This document shows, in pieces, positions 40,089 through 48,733 of a stretch of 64,000 bases of DNA. Both the position numbers and the translations under genes were made by a program. The notes under the pieces are model-generated. The model was given only the letters and a program-made list of their open reading frames with translations. It did not search any database and was not told the DNA's origin. The stretch's first letter is position 1; each line of letters starts with the position of its first letter. Origin of the DNA: Massilia sp. Root418 (GTDB lineage: Bacteria; Pseudomonadota; Gammaproteobacteria; Burkholderiales; Burkholderiaceae_D); the NCBI RefSeq assembly GCF_001425265.1, contig NZ_LMEC01000001.1, positions 392,036 through 456,035 of the forward strand, read 5' to 3'.

Positions 40089-41312
40089 TCACGCCGCCTT
40101 CAGGGGGTAGCATCCGGGCCCGGACGGTTCGAACTGCTTGTAGGTCAGGATGAATTCCTGGTGCCCCAGCGCCTCCGAGCAGCTTTGCTCGCCGTTGGCA
40201 ACGCGCGCCACCAGTTCGACGATCTCGGCGCCCACCTGCTCCAATGTCGCTTCGCCGGCCAGGATGCGGCCCGCGTTCACGTCCATGTCTTCGGACAGGC
40301 GCTGGTAGGTTGCCGGGTTGGCGCACACCTTGATCACCGGTGCGATCGCAGAACCCACCACCGAGCCGCGCCCGGTGGTAAACAGCGTGACGTGGGCGCC
40401 GCAGGCGATCAGTTCCACGATCTCGGCGTTGTCCGAAATGTTCGGGAAGCCGAAGCGCACTTCGCCGTCCGGCACCACGTCGAGCAGATACAGGCCGCCG
40501 CCCGGCGGCTGGTCGCCCGGCTTCAGGATGCCGCTGATCGGCGAGGCGCCGCTCTTGGCGTAAGCGCCCAGCGACTTTTCCTCCTGGGTCGTGAGGCCGC
40601 CATCCGCGTTGCCGGGGGCGAAGCTGCCGTGGCCGAGCACCGTGTAATAGCGCGCCGCCTTGTTCACGCACTCGACGATGGCTTCGCCCAGTTCCGGCGT
40701 GGCGGCGCGCCGCTTCATGTGGAACTCGCATCCCACCAGCTCTCCGGTTTCCTCGAAAATGCACGCCGCGCCCGCCGCCACCAGCTGGTCGAACGCAACG
40801 CCGACGGCAGGATTGGCGGTGATGCCGCTGGTGCTGTCCGACCCCCCGCAAATGGTAGCCACCACCAGTTCGTCCAGTCGCATGGGCACGCGCTGCTGCT
40901 CGTCCAGCGATTCGCGCGCCCAGCGCACCCATTCAATGCCGTCCGCCACGCTGGTGCGGGTGCCGCTGTTCTGCTGGATGGTGATGGTGTGCACCGGACG
41001 GCCGCTGGCGGCGGCCTCCTCCTCCAGGCCGCGCCGGTTGAAGCTCTCGCAGCCCAGCGAAACGATCAGTGCCGCTCCCACGTTGGGGTGCGTGACCAGG
41101 CGCTTCATCATCTTGTCGGCATAGTCGTTCGGGTAGCAGCCCGGGAAGCCGATCAGGTGCACTTCCTGGCCGGGGAAGGCGTTCACGATCAGGCGCGCCA
41201 CATGGTGCGCGCACTCGACCGTGTAGGCCACGGCGACGACGTTGCGGATGCCCTTGCGGCCGTCGGCGCGCAGGTATCCCGCCAGGGCGGGCAAGGAGGC
41301 GGTGTGCATCAA
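40089..41312 (-). CDS. UxaA-family altronate/fuconate dehydratase, large subunit, 407 aa
   Basis: C-terminal catalytic part of the UxaA/GarD family: GYLRADGRKGIRNVV, GFPGCYPNDYADKMMK, LGCESFN, QNSGTRTSVADGI, CGGSDSTSGITANPAVG, TTGRGSVVGSAIAPVIKV. Start overlaps the small subunit stop (ATGA 41309-41312). Substrate not certain: L-fuconate by operon context, D-altronate by family. Confidence 0.88.
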   Translation of the reverse strand: MMHTASLPALAGYLRADGRKGIRNVVAVAYTVECAHHVARLIVNAFPGQEVHLIGFPGCYPNDYADKMMKRLVTHPNVGAALIVSLGCESFNRRGLEEEAAASGRPVHTITIQQNSGTRTSVADGIEWVRWARESLDEQQRVPMRLDELVVATICGGSDSTSGITANPAVGVAFDQLVAAGAACIFEETGELVGCEFHMKRRAATPELGEAIVECVNKAARYYTVLGHGSFAPGNADGGLTTQEEKSLGAYAKSGASPISGILKPGDQPPGGGLYLLDVVPDGEVRFGFPNISDNAEIVELIACGAHVTLFTTGRGSVVGSAIAPVIKVCANPATYQRLSEDMDVNAGRILAGEATLEQVGAEIVELVARVANGEQSCSEALGHQEFILTYKQFEPSGPGCYPLKAA

Positions 41313-41644
41313 TGGGTGCTCCCGATAAAGGAATCGGCGTCCGACGCCAGGGTGTAGGTGGGAATGTAGTCGCTGACCAGGTTATGCGTGTGCAGCATGG
41401 CGCCGGGCGCCACGTCGGCCGTGGCGGTGCCGATGATGGCGCCGTAGCGCAGCACCTTTTCGCCGGCCGTGAGCGCACGGCGCGCAACCTTGTAACCGAG
41501 CGGCACGTTCTCGGGCAGCGCGACGGACACGCCATCGATCGCCAGCACCTCCCCCGCCTCCAGCGGCGTGCGGGCGATCAGGCAGTTGTCTTCGGGCGAC
41601 ATCAATAGCAGGCGGTCCGCTGCGGGCGCCGGGGCATCGGGCAT
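41309..41644 (-). CDS. UxaA-family dehydratase, small (SAF) subunit, 111 aa
   Basis: SAF domain (DNCLIARTPLEAGEVL, PLGYKVARRAL, IGTATADVAPGAMLHTHN) that pairs with the large subunit. Start ATG 41644 has AAGGA 6 bases upstream; the frame is open to 41731 but without a ribosome site. First gene of the 41644-36057 minus-strand operon and divergent from the Zn-dehydrogenase operon. Confidence 0.87.
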   Translation of the reverse strand: MPDAPAPAADRLLLMSPEDNCLIARTPLEAGEVLAIDGVSVALPENVPLGYKVARRALTAGEKVLRYGAIIGTATADVAPGAMLHTHNLVSDYIPTYTLASDADSFIGSTH

Positions 41645-41825
41645 GTTGCATCCTTTCAGTCTGCTGCATTTGCTGAGTGTTTTTAATATATACCAAACTA
41701 CCACCTGCTTGGGAAGAAAAATAGCAATCAATCAAAAACATAATTGGATCGCTAAATTTTCATATGGATGTTCGCAATATATCGGATACACTTGCAGCAA
41801 ACTCAGTCTTCCGACGGGACATTCC

Positions 41826-42839
41826 ATGATGAATACGGTTGTATGCCTGTCTCCAGGCGAACTGCGGCTGGAGCGGCGTCCGCTGCCCCAGGCCGCAGCC
41901 GGCGAAGTGCTGCTGCGCGTGCGCCGCATCGGCCTGTGCGGCACCGACATGCACATTTTCCGGGGCACCCAGCCTTTCCTGCAGTATCCCCGCGTCATGG
42001 GACACGAGCTGTCCGGCGAAGTGGTGAGTGCGCCCGAGGGCAGCGAACTCGCGCCGGGCGACCAGGTGTATGTGATGCCCTATCTCTCCTGCGGAAGCTG
42101 CATCGCCTGCCGCCAGGGCAAGACCAATTGCTGCACCAATATCCAGGTGCTGGGCGTGCACCGCGACGGCGGCATGGCCGAATATCTGGCCCTGCCCGAA
42201 CGCTTCGTGTTCAAGACCGGCGGCATCTCGCTGGACGACGCAGCCATGCTGGAATTCCTGGCCATCGGCGCACATGCCGTGCGCCGTGGCGGCGTGCACG
42301 GCGGGCAGAACGTGCTGGTGGTCGGCGCCGGCCCGATCGGCATCGCCGCGGCCCTGTTCGCGAAGCTGCAAGGCGCCAGCGTGACGGTGCTGGACGCGCG
42401 CGAAGACCGCCTGGCCTTCTGCCGCACCGCGCTGGGCATCGCGCAGGCCGTGCGAGTGGACGAAAACGACAAGGCCCGCCTGGCGCAGCTCACCAACGGC
42501 GAGTTCTTCGACGTGGTGTTCGACGCCACCGGCAACGTCAAGGCCATGGAACGCGGCCTGGAATTCGTGGCCCACGGCGGCAGCTATGTGCTGGTGTCCA
42601 TTGTGCTGGACCGGATTTCCTTCGCCGATCCCGAGTTCCACAAGCGTGAGACCACGCTGCTGGGGAGCCGCAACGCCACGGCCGAGGACTTCCGCGCAGT
42701 GCTGGATGCGATGAAATCTGGCCTGGTGCCCACAGGCCCGATGAACACGCACCGCACCACCCTGTCGGAATTCGTGGACGTGCTGCCGCAGTGGATGGAC
42801 CCGGCGGCCGGCGTCATCAAAGCCATCGTCGAGGTATAA
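41826..42839 (+). CDS. LgoD-like zinc alcohol dehydrogenase, probable L-galactonate 5-dehydrogenase, 337 aa
   Basis: MDR-family dehydrogenase with catalytic zinc ligands (GLCGTDMH, GHELSGE), structural zinc cysteines (CGSCIACRQGKTNCC) and Rossmann motif GAGPIG. The strings TNCC.NIQVLGVHRDGG and FADPEFHKRETTLLGSRNAT resemble E. coli YjjN/LgoD, which converts L-galactonate to D-tagaturonate. First gene of a plus-strand operon; ATG 41826 or 41829. Confidence 0.82.
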   Translation: MMNTVVCLSPGELRLERRPLPQAAAGEVLLRVRRIGLCGTDMHIFRGTQPFLQYPRVMGHELSGEVVSAPEGSELAPGDQVYVMPYLSCGSCIACRQGKTNCCTNIQVLGVHRDGGMAEYLALPERFVFKTGGISLDDAAMLEFLAIGAHAVRRGGVHGGQNVLVVGAGPIGIAAALFAKLQGASVTVLDAREDRLAFCRTALGIAQAVRVDENDKARLAQLTNGEFFDVVFDATGNVKAMERGLEFVAHGGSYVLVSIVLDRISFADPEFHKRETTLLGSRNATAEDFRAVLDAMKSGLVPTGPMNTHRTTLSEFVDVLPQWMDPAAGVIKAIVEV

Positions 42840-43982
42840 ATGGGCAGCCCCATTCTCCAATTCGGAACCAGCCGTTTCCTGCAGGCGCACGTGGACCTGT
42901 TTATCCACCAGGCGCTGGAGCGGCAGCAGGCGCTGGGCCGCATCACGGTGGTGCAGACCACAGGCAGCGCCCGGAGCGCGCAGCGGGTGGCGGCGTTCAA
43001 CGCGCCGGGCGGCTACCCGGTGCGCATTCGCGGCCGCGAGGATGGCGCAGTGGTCGAGCAGGAGCACCGCGTTACCGCCATCGAAGCGGCGCTGCACGCG
43101 GACCGGGACTGGTCCGCAGTGTGCGAACTGGCCGCCACCTCGGTGCGGGTGATCGTGTCGAACACGGGAGACCGGGGCTATGAACTGTCGGAGCAGGATG
43201 GCCCGGCGTTGCTGGACGAGGCCACGGCGCCGCGCAGCTTCCCCGCCAAGCTGCTGGTGCTGCTGTACCGGCGCTACCTGCGCGGCGGCGCGCCCATCAC
43301 GCTCTATCCGTGCGAGCTGGTGGCCAACAACGGCACCGTACTGAAGGACGTGGTACGGAAGCTGGCGCTGGCGTGGCGGCTGGACGGCGGCTTCATCGTC
43401 TACCTGAGCATGGGCTGCGTGTGGGTCAATTCGCTGGTGGACCGCATCGTGTCGGAGGCCATCGAGCCGGCCGGCGCGGTGGCCGAGCCCTACGCCATCT
43501 GGGTGATCGAGTCGCAAAGGAAGCTGCTGCTGCCCTGCACCCATCCGCAAATCGTTATCACCGACGCGCTGGAGCCCTACGAACGGCGCAAGCTGTTCCT
43601 GCTCAACCTGGGCCACAGCTTCCTGGCCGAGTACTGGCAGCAGCGCAACCGCGCGAAGGACGAGACGGTGCTGCAGGCGATGTCCGACCCCAGGTTGCGC
43701 GCCGAGCTGGAAGCGCTGTGGGAAGAAGAAGTGTTGCCCGTCTTCGACGCGCTGGGAGAGGCCGAGGCAGCGCGCACCTACCTTGCCCAGGTGCGCGACC
43801 GCTTCTGCAACCCCTTCCTGGCGCACCGGCTGGCCGACATCGCCCAGAACCACGAGGAAAAGAAGCGCCGGCGCATGCTGCCCGTGGTCGCCTTGGCCAA
43901 CGAGATGCAGCTGCCGCTGGCGCAGCCGCGCTTGCGGGCGGCGCTGAAACTGGCGGCCGCGCGCGCCGTGCAACCGGCATGA
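42840..43982 (+). CDS. UxaB-like tagaturonate reductase (mannitol dehydrogenase family), 380 aa
   Basis: N-terminal Rossmann region (LQFGTSRFLQAHVDLF), YPCELVANNG, SMGCVWVNSLVDRIV and a C-terminal catalytic half (KLFLLNLGHSFLAEY). Family members reduce D-tagaturonate to D-altronate with NADH. It is about 100 residues shorter than E. coli UxaB. Starts directly after the upstream stop (TAAATG), preceded by GAGG. Directly follows an LgoD-like gene, as the pathway would require. Confidence 0.78.
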   Translation: MGSPILQFGTSRFLQAHVDLFIHQALERQQALGRITVVQTTGSARSAQRVAAFNAPGGYPVRIRGREDGAVVEQEHRVTAIEAALHADRDWSAVCELAATSVRVIVSNTGDRGYELSEQDGPALLDEATAPRSFPAKLLVLLYRRYLRGGAPITLYPCELVANNGTVLKDVVRKLALAWRLDGGFIVYLSMGCVWVNSLVDRIVSEAIEPAGAVAEPYAIWVIESQRKLLLPCTHPQIVITDALEPYERRKLFLLNLGHSFLAEYWQQRNRAKDETVLQAMSDPRLRAELEALWEEEVLPVFDALGEAEAARTYLAQVRDRFCNPFLAHRLADIAQNHEEKKRRRMLPVVALANEMQLPLAQPRLRAALKLAAARAVQPA

Positions 43983-44857
43983 GCGCTATGAGTCATTCCG
44001 CCGGAGGCCATGCCGTGATGCGTGTCGACGCCCACCAGCATTTCTGGCGCCTGGCCGCGCGCGAAGGCGCATGGCCGCCGCCCGAGCTGGCCCCCATCTA
44101 CCGCGATTTCTGTCCGGACGACCTGGCAGGCCTGCTGCAGCAGAGCGGCGTTGCCGCCACCGTGCTGGTGCAATCCATGCCCAACGAAGAGGACACCCGC
44201 TTCATGCTGGACCTGGCTGACCGCCACAGCTTCATTGCCGGCGTGGTGGGCTGGGTGGACCTGAAGGCGCCCGACGCCCCCGGCCGCATTGCCGCCATGG
44301 CCGCCCACCCCAAGCTGTGCGGCCTGCGGCCCATGCTGCAGGACCTGGACGACGGCTGGATAGACGACCCAGCGCTGGCGCCGTCCGTGGAGGCCATGCT
44401 GCGCCACGGCCTGCGCTTCGACGCGCTGGTGCTGCCGCGCCATCTGCAGCCGCTGCTGGCCTTCGCGCGCCGCTACCCCGCCCTGCCCATCGTGATCGAC
44501 CACGTGGCCAAACCTGTGATGCACGGCGCCCCGGACGCGCAATGGCTCAACGACATGGATCGCCTGGCGGCCGAACCGCAGGTGGAATGCAAGCTGTCCG
44601 GCATGGTCACCGAGGCCGGTCCCGGCTGGACCGTGGCGCAGCTGGCGCCCTATGCACACCACGTGCTGCATACGTTCGGGCCGCAGCGCGTGATGTGGGG
44701 TAGCGACTGGCCCGTGCTGCGCCTGGCTGCCGACTACGCGGCGTGGCTTGCCGCCAGCGAGGCGCTGCTCGCCGGCCTGGACGCAGGACAGCGGGAGGCC
44801 GTATTCGGCCTGAACGCGCTGCGCTTCTACGGCATTGCGCAGGCGGGGGACGCATGA
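43979..44857 (+). CDS. COG3618 amidohydrolase, probable L-fucono/L-galactono-lactonase, 292 aa
   Basis: Metal-dependent hydrolase: RVDAHQHFW (HxH), SGMVTEAG, MWGSDWPVLRLA. COG3618 members include L-fucono-1,5-lactonases. Start ATG 43979 overlaps the previous stop (ATGA). Would open the lactone made by the aldo/keto reductase. Confidence 0.83.
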   Translation: MSAMSHSAGGHAVMRVDAHQHFWRLAAREGAWPPPELAPIYRDFCPDDLAGLLQQSGVAATVLVQSMPNEEDTRFMLDLADRHSFIAGVVGWVDLKAPDAPGRIAAMAAHPKLCGLRPMLQDLDDGWIDDPALAPSVEAMLRHGLRFDALVLPRHLQPLLAFARRYPALPIVIDHVAKPVMHGAPDAQWLNDMDRLAAEPQVECKLSGMVTEAGPGWTVAQLAPYAHHVLHTFGPQRVMWGSDWPVLRLAADYAAWLAASEALLAGLDAGQREAVFGLNALRFYGIAQAGDA

Positions 44858-45552
44858 GCGCATCTCCATCGCTCGCACCGCGCCCCGCCGAGCCCCGCAT
44901 GTACCGCGTGGTGGCCGAGCGCATACAAGAACTGATACGGCAACAGGGCATGGAAGCGGGTGCGCGCCTGCCGTCCGAGCGCGAGCTGGCGGCGTCGCTG
45001 CAGGTCAGCCGTGCTTCGCTGCGGGAAGGACTGATCGCGCTGGAGCTCGGCGGCGTGGTCGAGGTGCGCGGCGGCTCCGGCGTGTACGTGAGCAGCAGCG
45101 TGGCCGCCACGGCCGAGGTGCCGGAAGCGGGACCGGGCCCTTTCGAGGTGCTGGCCGCGCGCGGCGTGATCGAAACCGAGGTGGCGGCGCTGGCCGCGCG
45201 GAACGCCACCAGCGCGGGGCTGGACGCCATCCTGGCCGCCGTGCTGGAAATGGAGCGCAGCCACGAGGACCGGTCCAGCAACGAGCTGGCGGACCGCAAC
45301 TTCCATCTGGCCATCGCGCACGCCACCGGCAATACCGCGCTGGCGGGTGTGATTGACTGCCTGTGGCGGCAGCGCGGCAGCCTGTGGCAGCGGCTGAAGG
45401 AGCACTACCGCACGGAGGAGCTGCGCAAGGCCACGCTGCTGGACCACCGCGCGATTCTCGAAGCCATCGCTGGGCGTGACGCCGCCGGCGCCCGCAAGGC
45501 CATGCGCGCCCACCTGGACCGTGTGACCCGTACCATGGCTGGTGGCGGCTGA
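44854..45552 (+). CDS. FadR-type GntR-family regulator, 232 aa
   Basis: N-terminal winged helix (ARLPSERELAASLQVSRASL REGL) and a C-terminal FCD domain (ADRNFHLAIAHATGNTAL, DHRAILEAIAGRDAAGARKAM). Start ATG 44854 overlaps the lactonase stop. Last gene of the plus-strand sugar operon, probably its regulator; the operator is likely in the divergent region 41645-41825. Confidence 0.88.
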   Translation: MSASPSLAPRPAEPRMYRVVAERIQELIRQQGMEAGARLPSERELAASLQVSRASLREGLIALELGGVVEVRGGSGVYVSSSVAATAEVPEAGPGPFEVLAARGVIETEVAALAARNATSAGLDAILAAVLEMERSHEDRSSNELADRNFHLAIAHATGNTALAGVIDCLWRQRGSLWQRLKEHYRTEELRKATLLDHRAILEAIAGRDAAGARKAMRAHLDRVTRTMAGGG

Positions 45553-45647
45553 GCCCGCCCAGCACAGGATGTTTCGCCGCCCTGACCAGCGCTGCCGCGC
45601 AGCGCGTCCGCCGCGCGCGGCGGCTTTGCCCCGGCGAATCGACTGGG

Positions 45648-47798
45648 TCAGGGCCTGCCGGCCACGATGCCCCTGCCCGCCGTGCTCATGTAGACCACAC
45701 CAAAGGTGTTCATGTCGCCGGCCACGAACTTGCCGTTGCCCGGCCCGCCGTACTGGTGCGCGTTGTCGTTCACCCGGGTCCAGGACTGGCCGATATCGGT
45801 GGAACGGAACAGGCCGCGCACGCCGCCTACCGTGCCCCAGATGAACACGGTCGGATAGCCGACGCCCGGCGCTGCCTTGCCGAATCCGACTGCAGCGCAA
45901 TAGCTGACATTGGCGAAGGTGCTGAATTGCCAGCCGGAGCTGGTGCTGCGGGCCAGCCCGCCGCCGTATAGCGGCACCCAGATATCGCCCTCGCGGCCGG
46001 GCGCGGCGCGTATCAGGTCGCCGCCGCCGGCCGGCAGCGTGTTGAACTTCCAGAACGTCGCGCCGCCGTCCGTGCTGATCATGAAGCTGCCATCGCTCGG
46101 GTTGTGCACGTAGAACTTGGCGGGGTTGACCGGGTCCGCCAGCAGGCGCGCGTTGTTCACGCCCAGGCCGTTGATCGCCGTCCAGCTGGTGCCCAGGTTG
46201 GTGGACCGGTAGCTCGTGGCGGAATTCTCCGGGCTATGCAGCAGCACGCTGCCGCTGGCCGACAGCGCAAGCTGGCCCTTGCCGCCGTTCAAGCTGGCGG
46301 CCGTCCAGCTGGTGCCGCCGTTGGTGGAGGTGTAGAGCCTGGTGCCCACCCGCGCCACCGTGCTGGTGCTGGCGTCCGCCACGGCCAGGCCGGTGGTGGT
46401 CCCCATGGCGGGCGCGTACATCGGATTGGTGTAGGTGGCGGTGTTGTAGTGCTGGAAGCCGTCCACGTCCCCCAGCGCGGACAGCAGCGGGCCGCCCGGA
46501 ATGCTGTAGATATTCAGCGGCACCGTCTCTTCCAGGCCCTTGGCCTGGAAAGTCCAGGTGGTGGGCGCGGCGTCGATATCGCTGGTTTTGAAGATGCCGT
46601 TGCCCGAGGTGAGCCAGACCGACTTGCTGTTGAAGGGATCGAACACCGCCGTGCCGGCCCAGTGGATGCTGGCGTTGGCCGTCCAGCTCACGCCGCCGGT
46701 ATCCCTGGCGAAGCCGCGCGCCACCACGTCGGTCCAGCTGGCGCCGCCGTTGGTGGAAAGGTAGACCCGGTCGCCGTAATTGCCTCCCTGCGGCGCATAC
46801 AGGTTGATGGAAGAAGCCACCAGGCGCTGGGCATTGGCCGGGTCCACGCTGATGCCGCTGAAAGCGGCCGCCACGCCGGACGGAGTGACGTTGGTCCAGT
46901 TGCCGTTGGCGATGGTGTAGCGCCAGATCTGGCCGCTGTTCATCGGCTCGGTCCCGGACTGGTTGCCGTGCGGGCCGGCGCCATTGGCATAGGTGAGGTA
47001 GATATTGCCGGCGCCGTCGAAGGCGGCGCGCTGGGGCATCAGGCCGGGCGGGCTGCCGGGGACCGCGCTGAACGACGCCCCGGCGTTGTCGCTCCGGTAC
47101 AGGTTGGCACCGGCGGAACCATAGCGCGACACGCCGACGAACAGGCGTTGCGCCACTCCGCCCGACACACTGGCCGGGTCGGCCATGACCAGGCTGATGC
47201 CGTTCTCGTTGGCGGTGGTGCTCACATTGAGCGACGTGAGCTGCGACCAGCTCGCGCCCGAATCGGTGCTCTTGAACAGCCCGTTCCAGCGGGTGCCGGC
47301 GTACAGCACATTGCTGGAACCCGGATCGACCACCAGGCGCTCGCCGTTCTGGCGGCCCATGCCGTTGCCGTGCGCCTTGAACTGGCCGCTCACATCGGTC
47401 ACGGCGAACGTGGCGCCGTAGTTGCTCGAGCGCAGGATCGCGGTCTTGCCGCCGTTGTGGTAGCTGATGCCCGCCAACATATACACATTGGCCGCGTTCT
47501 TGGGATCGACCGCCAGCGATTCCACGCCCAGGTAGCCGGTCTGCTCGTCCGAGACCCAGTCCAGCAGCGGCACCCAGCGGCCATTCGCGTTGTCCCAGCG
47601 GTATGCGCCGCCGACGTCGGTGCGCGCGTAGATGACGCCCTGGGCCTTGCTGGGAATGACGGCCGAGACGAAGCCGCCCCCGCCCATGGCCACGTTATCC
47701 CAGGTGTAGGCGGCCGCGGGCGCCTGCAGCGCCGCCGCCACGCCCATGGCGGCAGCCCACGGCGCCAGCCTCGTCAACACCACGCTGATCCATTTCAT
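45648..47798 (-). CDS. Secreted GH74 xyloglucanase, 716 aa
   Basis: Signal peptide ending APAAA, then tandem seven-bladed propellers of GH74: YARTDVGGAYRWD, GRWVPLLDWVSDEQ, AILRSSNYGATFAVTDV, GNGMGRQNGERLVVDP, and many GxSW blades. Hydrolyses xyloglucan backbones. Start ATG 47798 has GGAG 8 bases upstream; the open frame upstream is a shadow. Next to a fucose locus, it fits use of fucosylated xyloglucan. Confidence 0.9.
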   Translation of the reverse strand: MKWISVVLTRLAPWAAAMGVAAALQAPAAAYTWDNVAMGGGGFVSAVIPSKAQGVIYARTDVGGAYRWDNANGRWVPLLDWVSDEQTGYLGVESLAVDPKNAANVYMLAGISYHNGGKTAILRSSNYGATFAVTDVSGQFKAHGNGMGRQNGERLVVDPGSSNVLYAGTRWNGLFKSTDSGASWSQLTSLNVSTTANENGISLVMADPASVSGGVAQRLFVGVSRYGSAGANLYRSDNAGASFSAVPGSPPGLMPQRAAFDGAGNIYLTYANGAGPHGNQSGTEPMNSGQIWRYTIANGNWTNVTPSGVAAAFSGISVDPANAQRLVASSINLYAPQGGNYGDRVYLSTNGGASWTDVVARGFARDTGGVSWTANASIHWAGTAVFDPFNSKSVWLTSGNGIFKTSDIDAAPTTWTFQAKGLEETVPLNIYSIPGGPLLSALGDVDGFQHYNTATYTNPMYAPAMGTTTGLAVADASTSTVARVGTRLYTSTNGGTSWTAASLNGGKGQLALSASGSVLLHSPENSATSYRSTNLGTSWTAINGLGVNNARLLADPVNPAKFYVHNPSDGSFMISTDGGATFWKFNTLPAGGGDLIRAAPGREGDIWVPLYGGGLARSTSSGWQFSTFANVSYCAAVGFGKAAPGVGYPTVFIWGTVGGVRGLFRSTDIGQSWTRVNDNAHQYGGPGNGKFVAGDMNTFGVVYMSTAGRGIVAGRP

Positions 47799-48035
47799 TG
47801 CTTTGACTCCGGATGAATTGTTATGCAGGCTGAACATACACCAGCGCGGCGCGCCTGTGGCGGATCCGGGCCGCCCTTGGGCTAAATCATCCAGTGCGCT
47901 GGTGATTTTCGCAAGCGCCGACCGCCCCGCCTCGCATCTTGCAAGTGTTGGGCTTCCCGCACAGCGTGCAGTGCACGCTTGATTCAGCCAAACGGGCTGG
48001 GTAGTATGGTGCACGTCAAACCGCTGGAGTTCGCC

Positions 48036-48728
48036 ATGGAATCCGCACAGCCTGTCAGCGAAAGCAAGGTCGACCGGTGGCAGCGCAGCCGGCAGAAAGC
48101 GTTCAAGGCGGTGCCGGACGAAGGCCGCACCATCACCTATCTGGGCAAGAAGTTCCACGTGTATCCGGAAACCTTCTGGCCCTTCCTCGACAGCCAGCCG
48201 CTGGTGCGCAACTTCCGCATCGTACCGGGGGAAAGCGTGCTCGACGTGGGCACCGGCTCGGGCGTGATCGCCGTGTTCGCGTGCTACGGCCAGGCGGGGC
48301 GCGTCCTGGCGCTGGACATCAACCCGGCGGCCGTGCGCAGCGCCAGCCGCAATGCGCACGAGCACGGCTTCGACGGCATCATGGAAGTGCGCCGCTCGGA
48401 CCTGTTCGAGGCGGTGGGCGACGAGCAGTTCGACGTCATCACCGCCAATCTGCCCTTCCGCAACAAGACCGCGCCCGATGTGGTGGCGCGCTCGCAGTGG
48501 GACACCGACTTCCAGACCAACACCCGCTTTTTCCGCGAGGTTGGCAAGCACCTCAAGCCGGGCGGCCGCATCTACTTCTCGCATTCCAATTTCGGCGCCG
48601 TGGACGTGGTCGAGCGCCTGGCGGCGGAAGCGGGGTTCAGCGTCGAGCTGCTGGCAAGCAGCGTGCCCGGCGAGGCCGAGGAGCGCCAGTTCTACGCCTT
48701 CCTGTTCCAGCGCGCCAGCCCCGCCTAG
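48036..48728 (+). CDS. SAM-dependent methyltransferase, 230 aa
   Basis: Class I methyltransferase: SAM motif LDVGTGSGVIAVFACYG, acidic LALDINPAAV, and ANLPF at the NPPY position, as in HemK/PrmA-like enzymes. Start ATG 48036 has CTGGAG 7 bases upstream; ATG 48006 lacks one. Five bases separate it from the sulfotransferase gene, so they are one operon. Substrate unknown. Confidence 0.82.
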   Translation: MESAQPVSESKVDRWQRSRQKAFKAVPDEGRTITYLGKKFHVYPETFWPFLDSQPLVRNFRIVPGESVLDVGTGSGVIAVFACYGQAGRVLALDINPAAVRSASRNAHEHGFDGIMEVRRSDLFEAVGDEQFDVITANLPFRNKTAPDVVARSQWDTDFQTNTRFFREVGKHLKPGGRIYFSHSNFGAVDVVERLAAEAGFSVELLASSVPGEAEERQFYAFLFQRASPA

Positions 48729-48733
48729 CGGCA

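Noticed and set aside
41760..43973. 737-codon minus-strand frame opposite the Zn-dehydrogenase and UxaB-like genes
   Set aside because: Antisense shadow, no recognisable domain.
43310..43978. Upstream extension of the lactonase frame
   Set aside because: Overlaps the UxaB-like gene out of frame; translation is Arg/Ala-rich noise.
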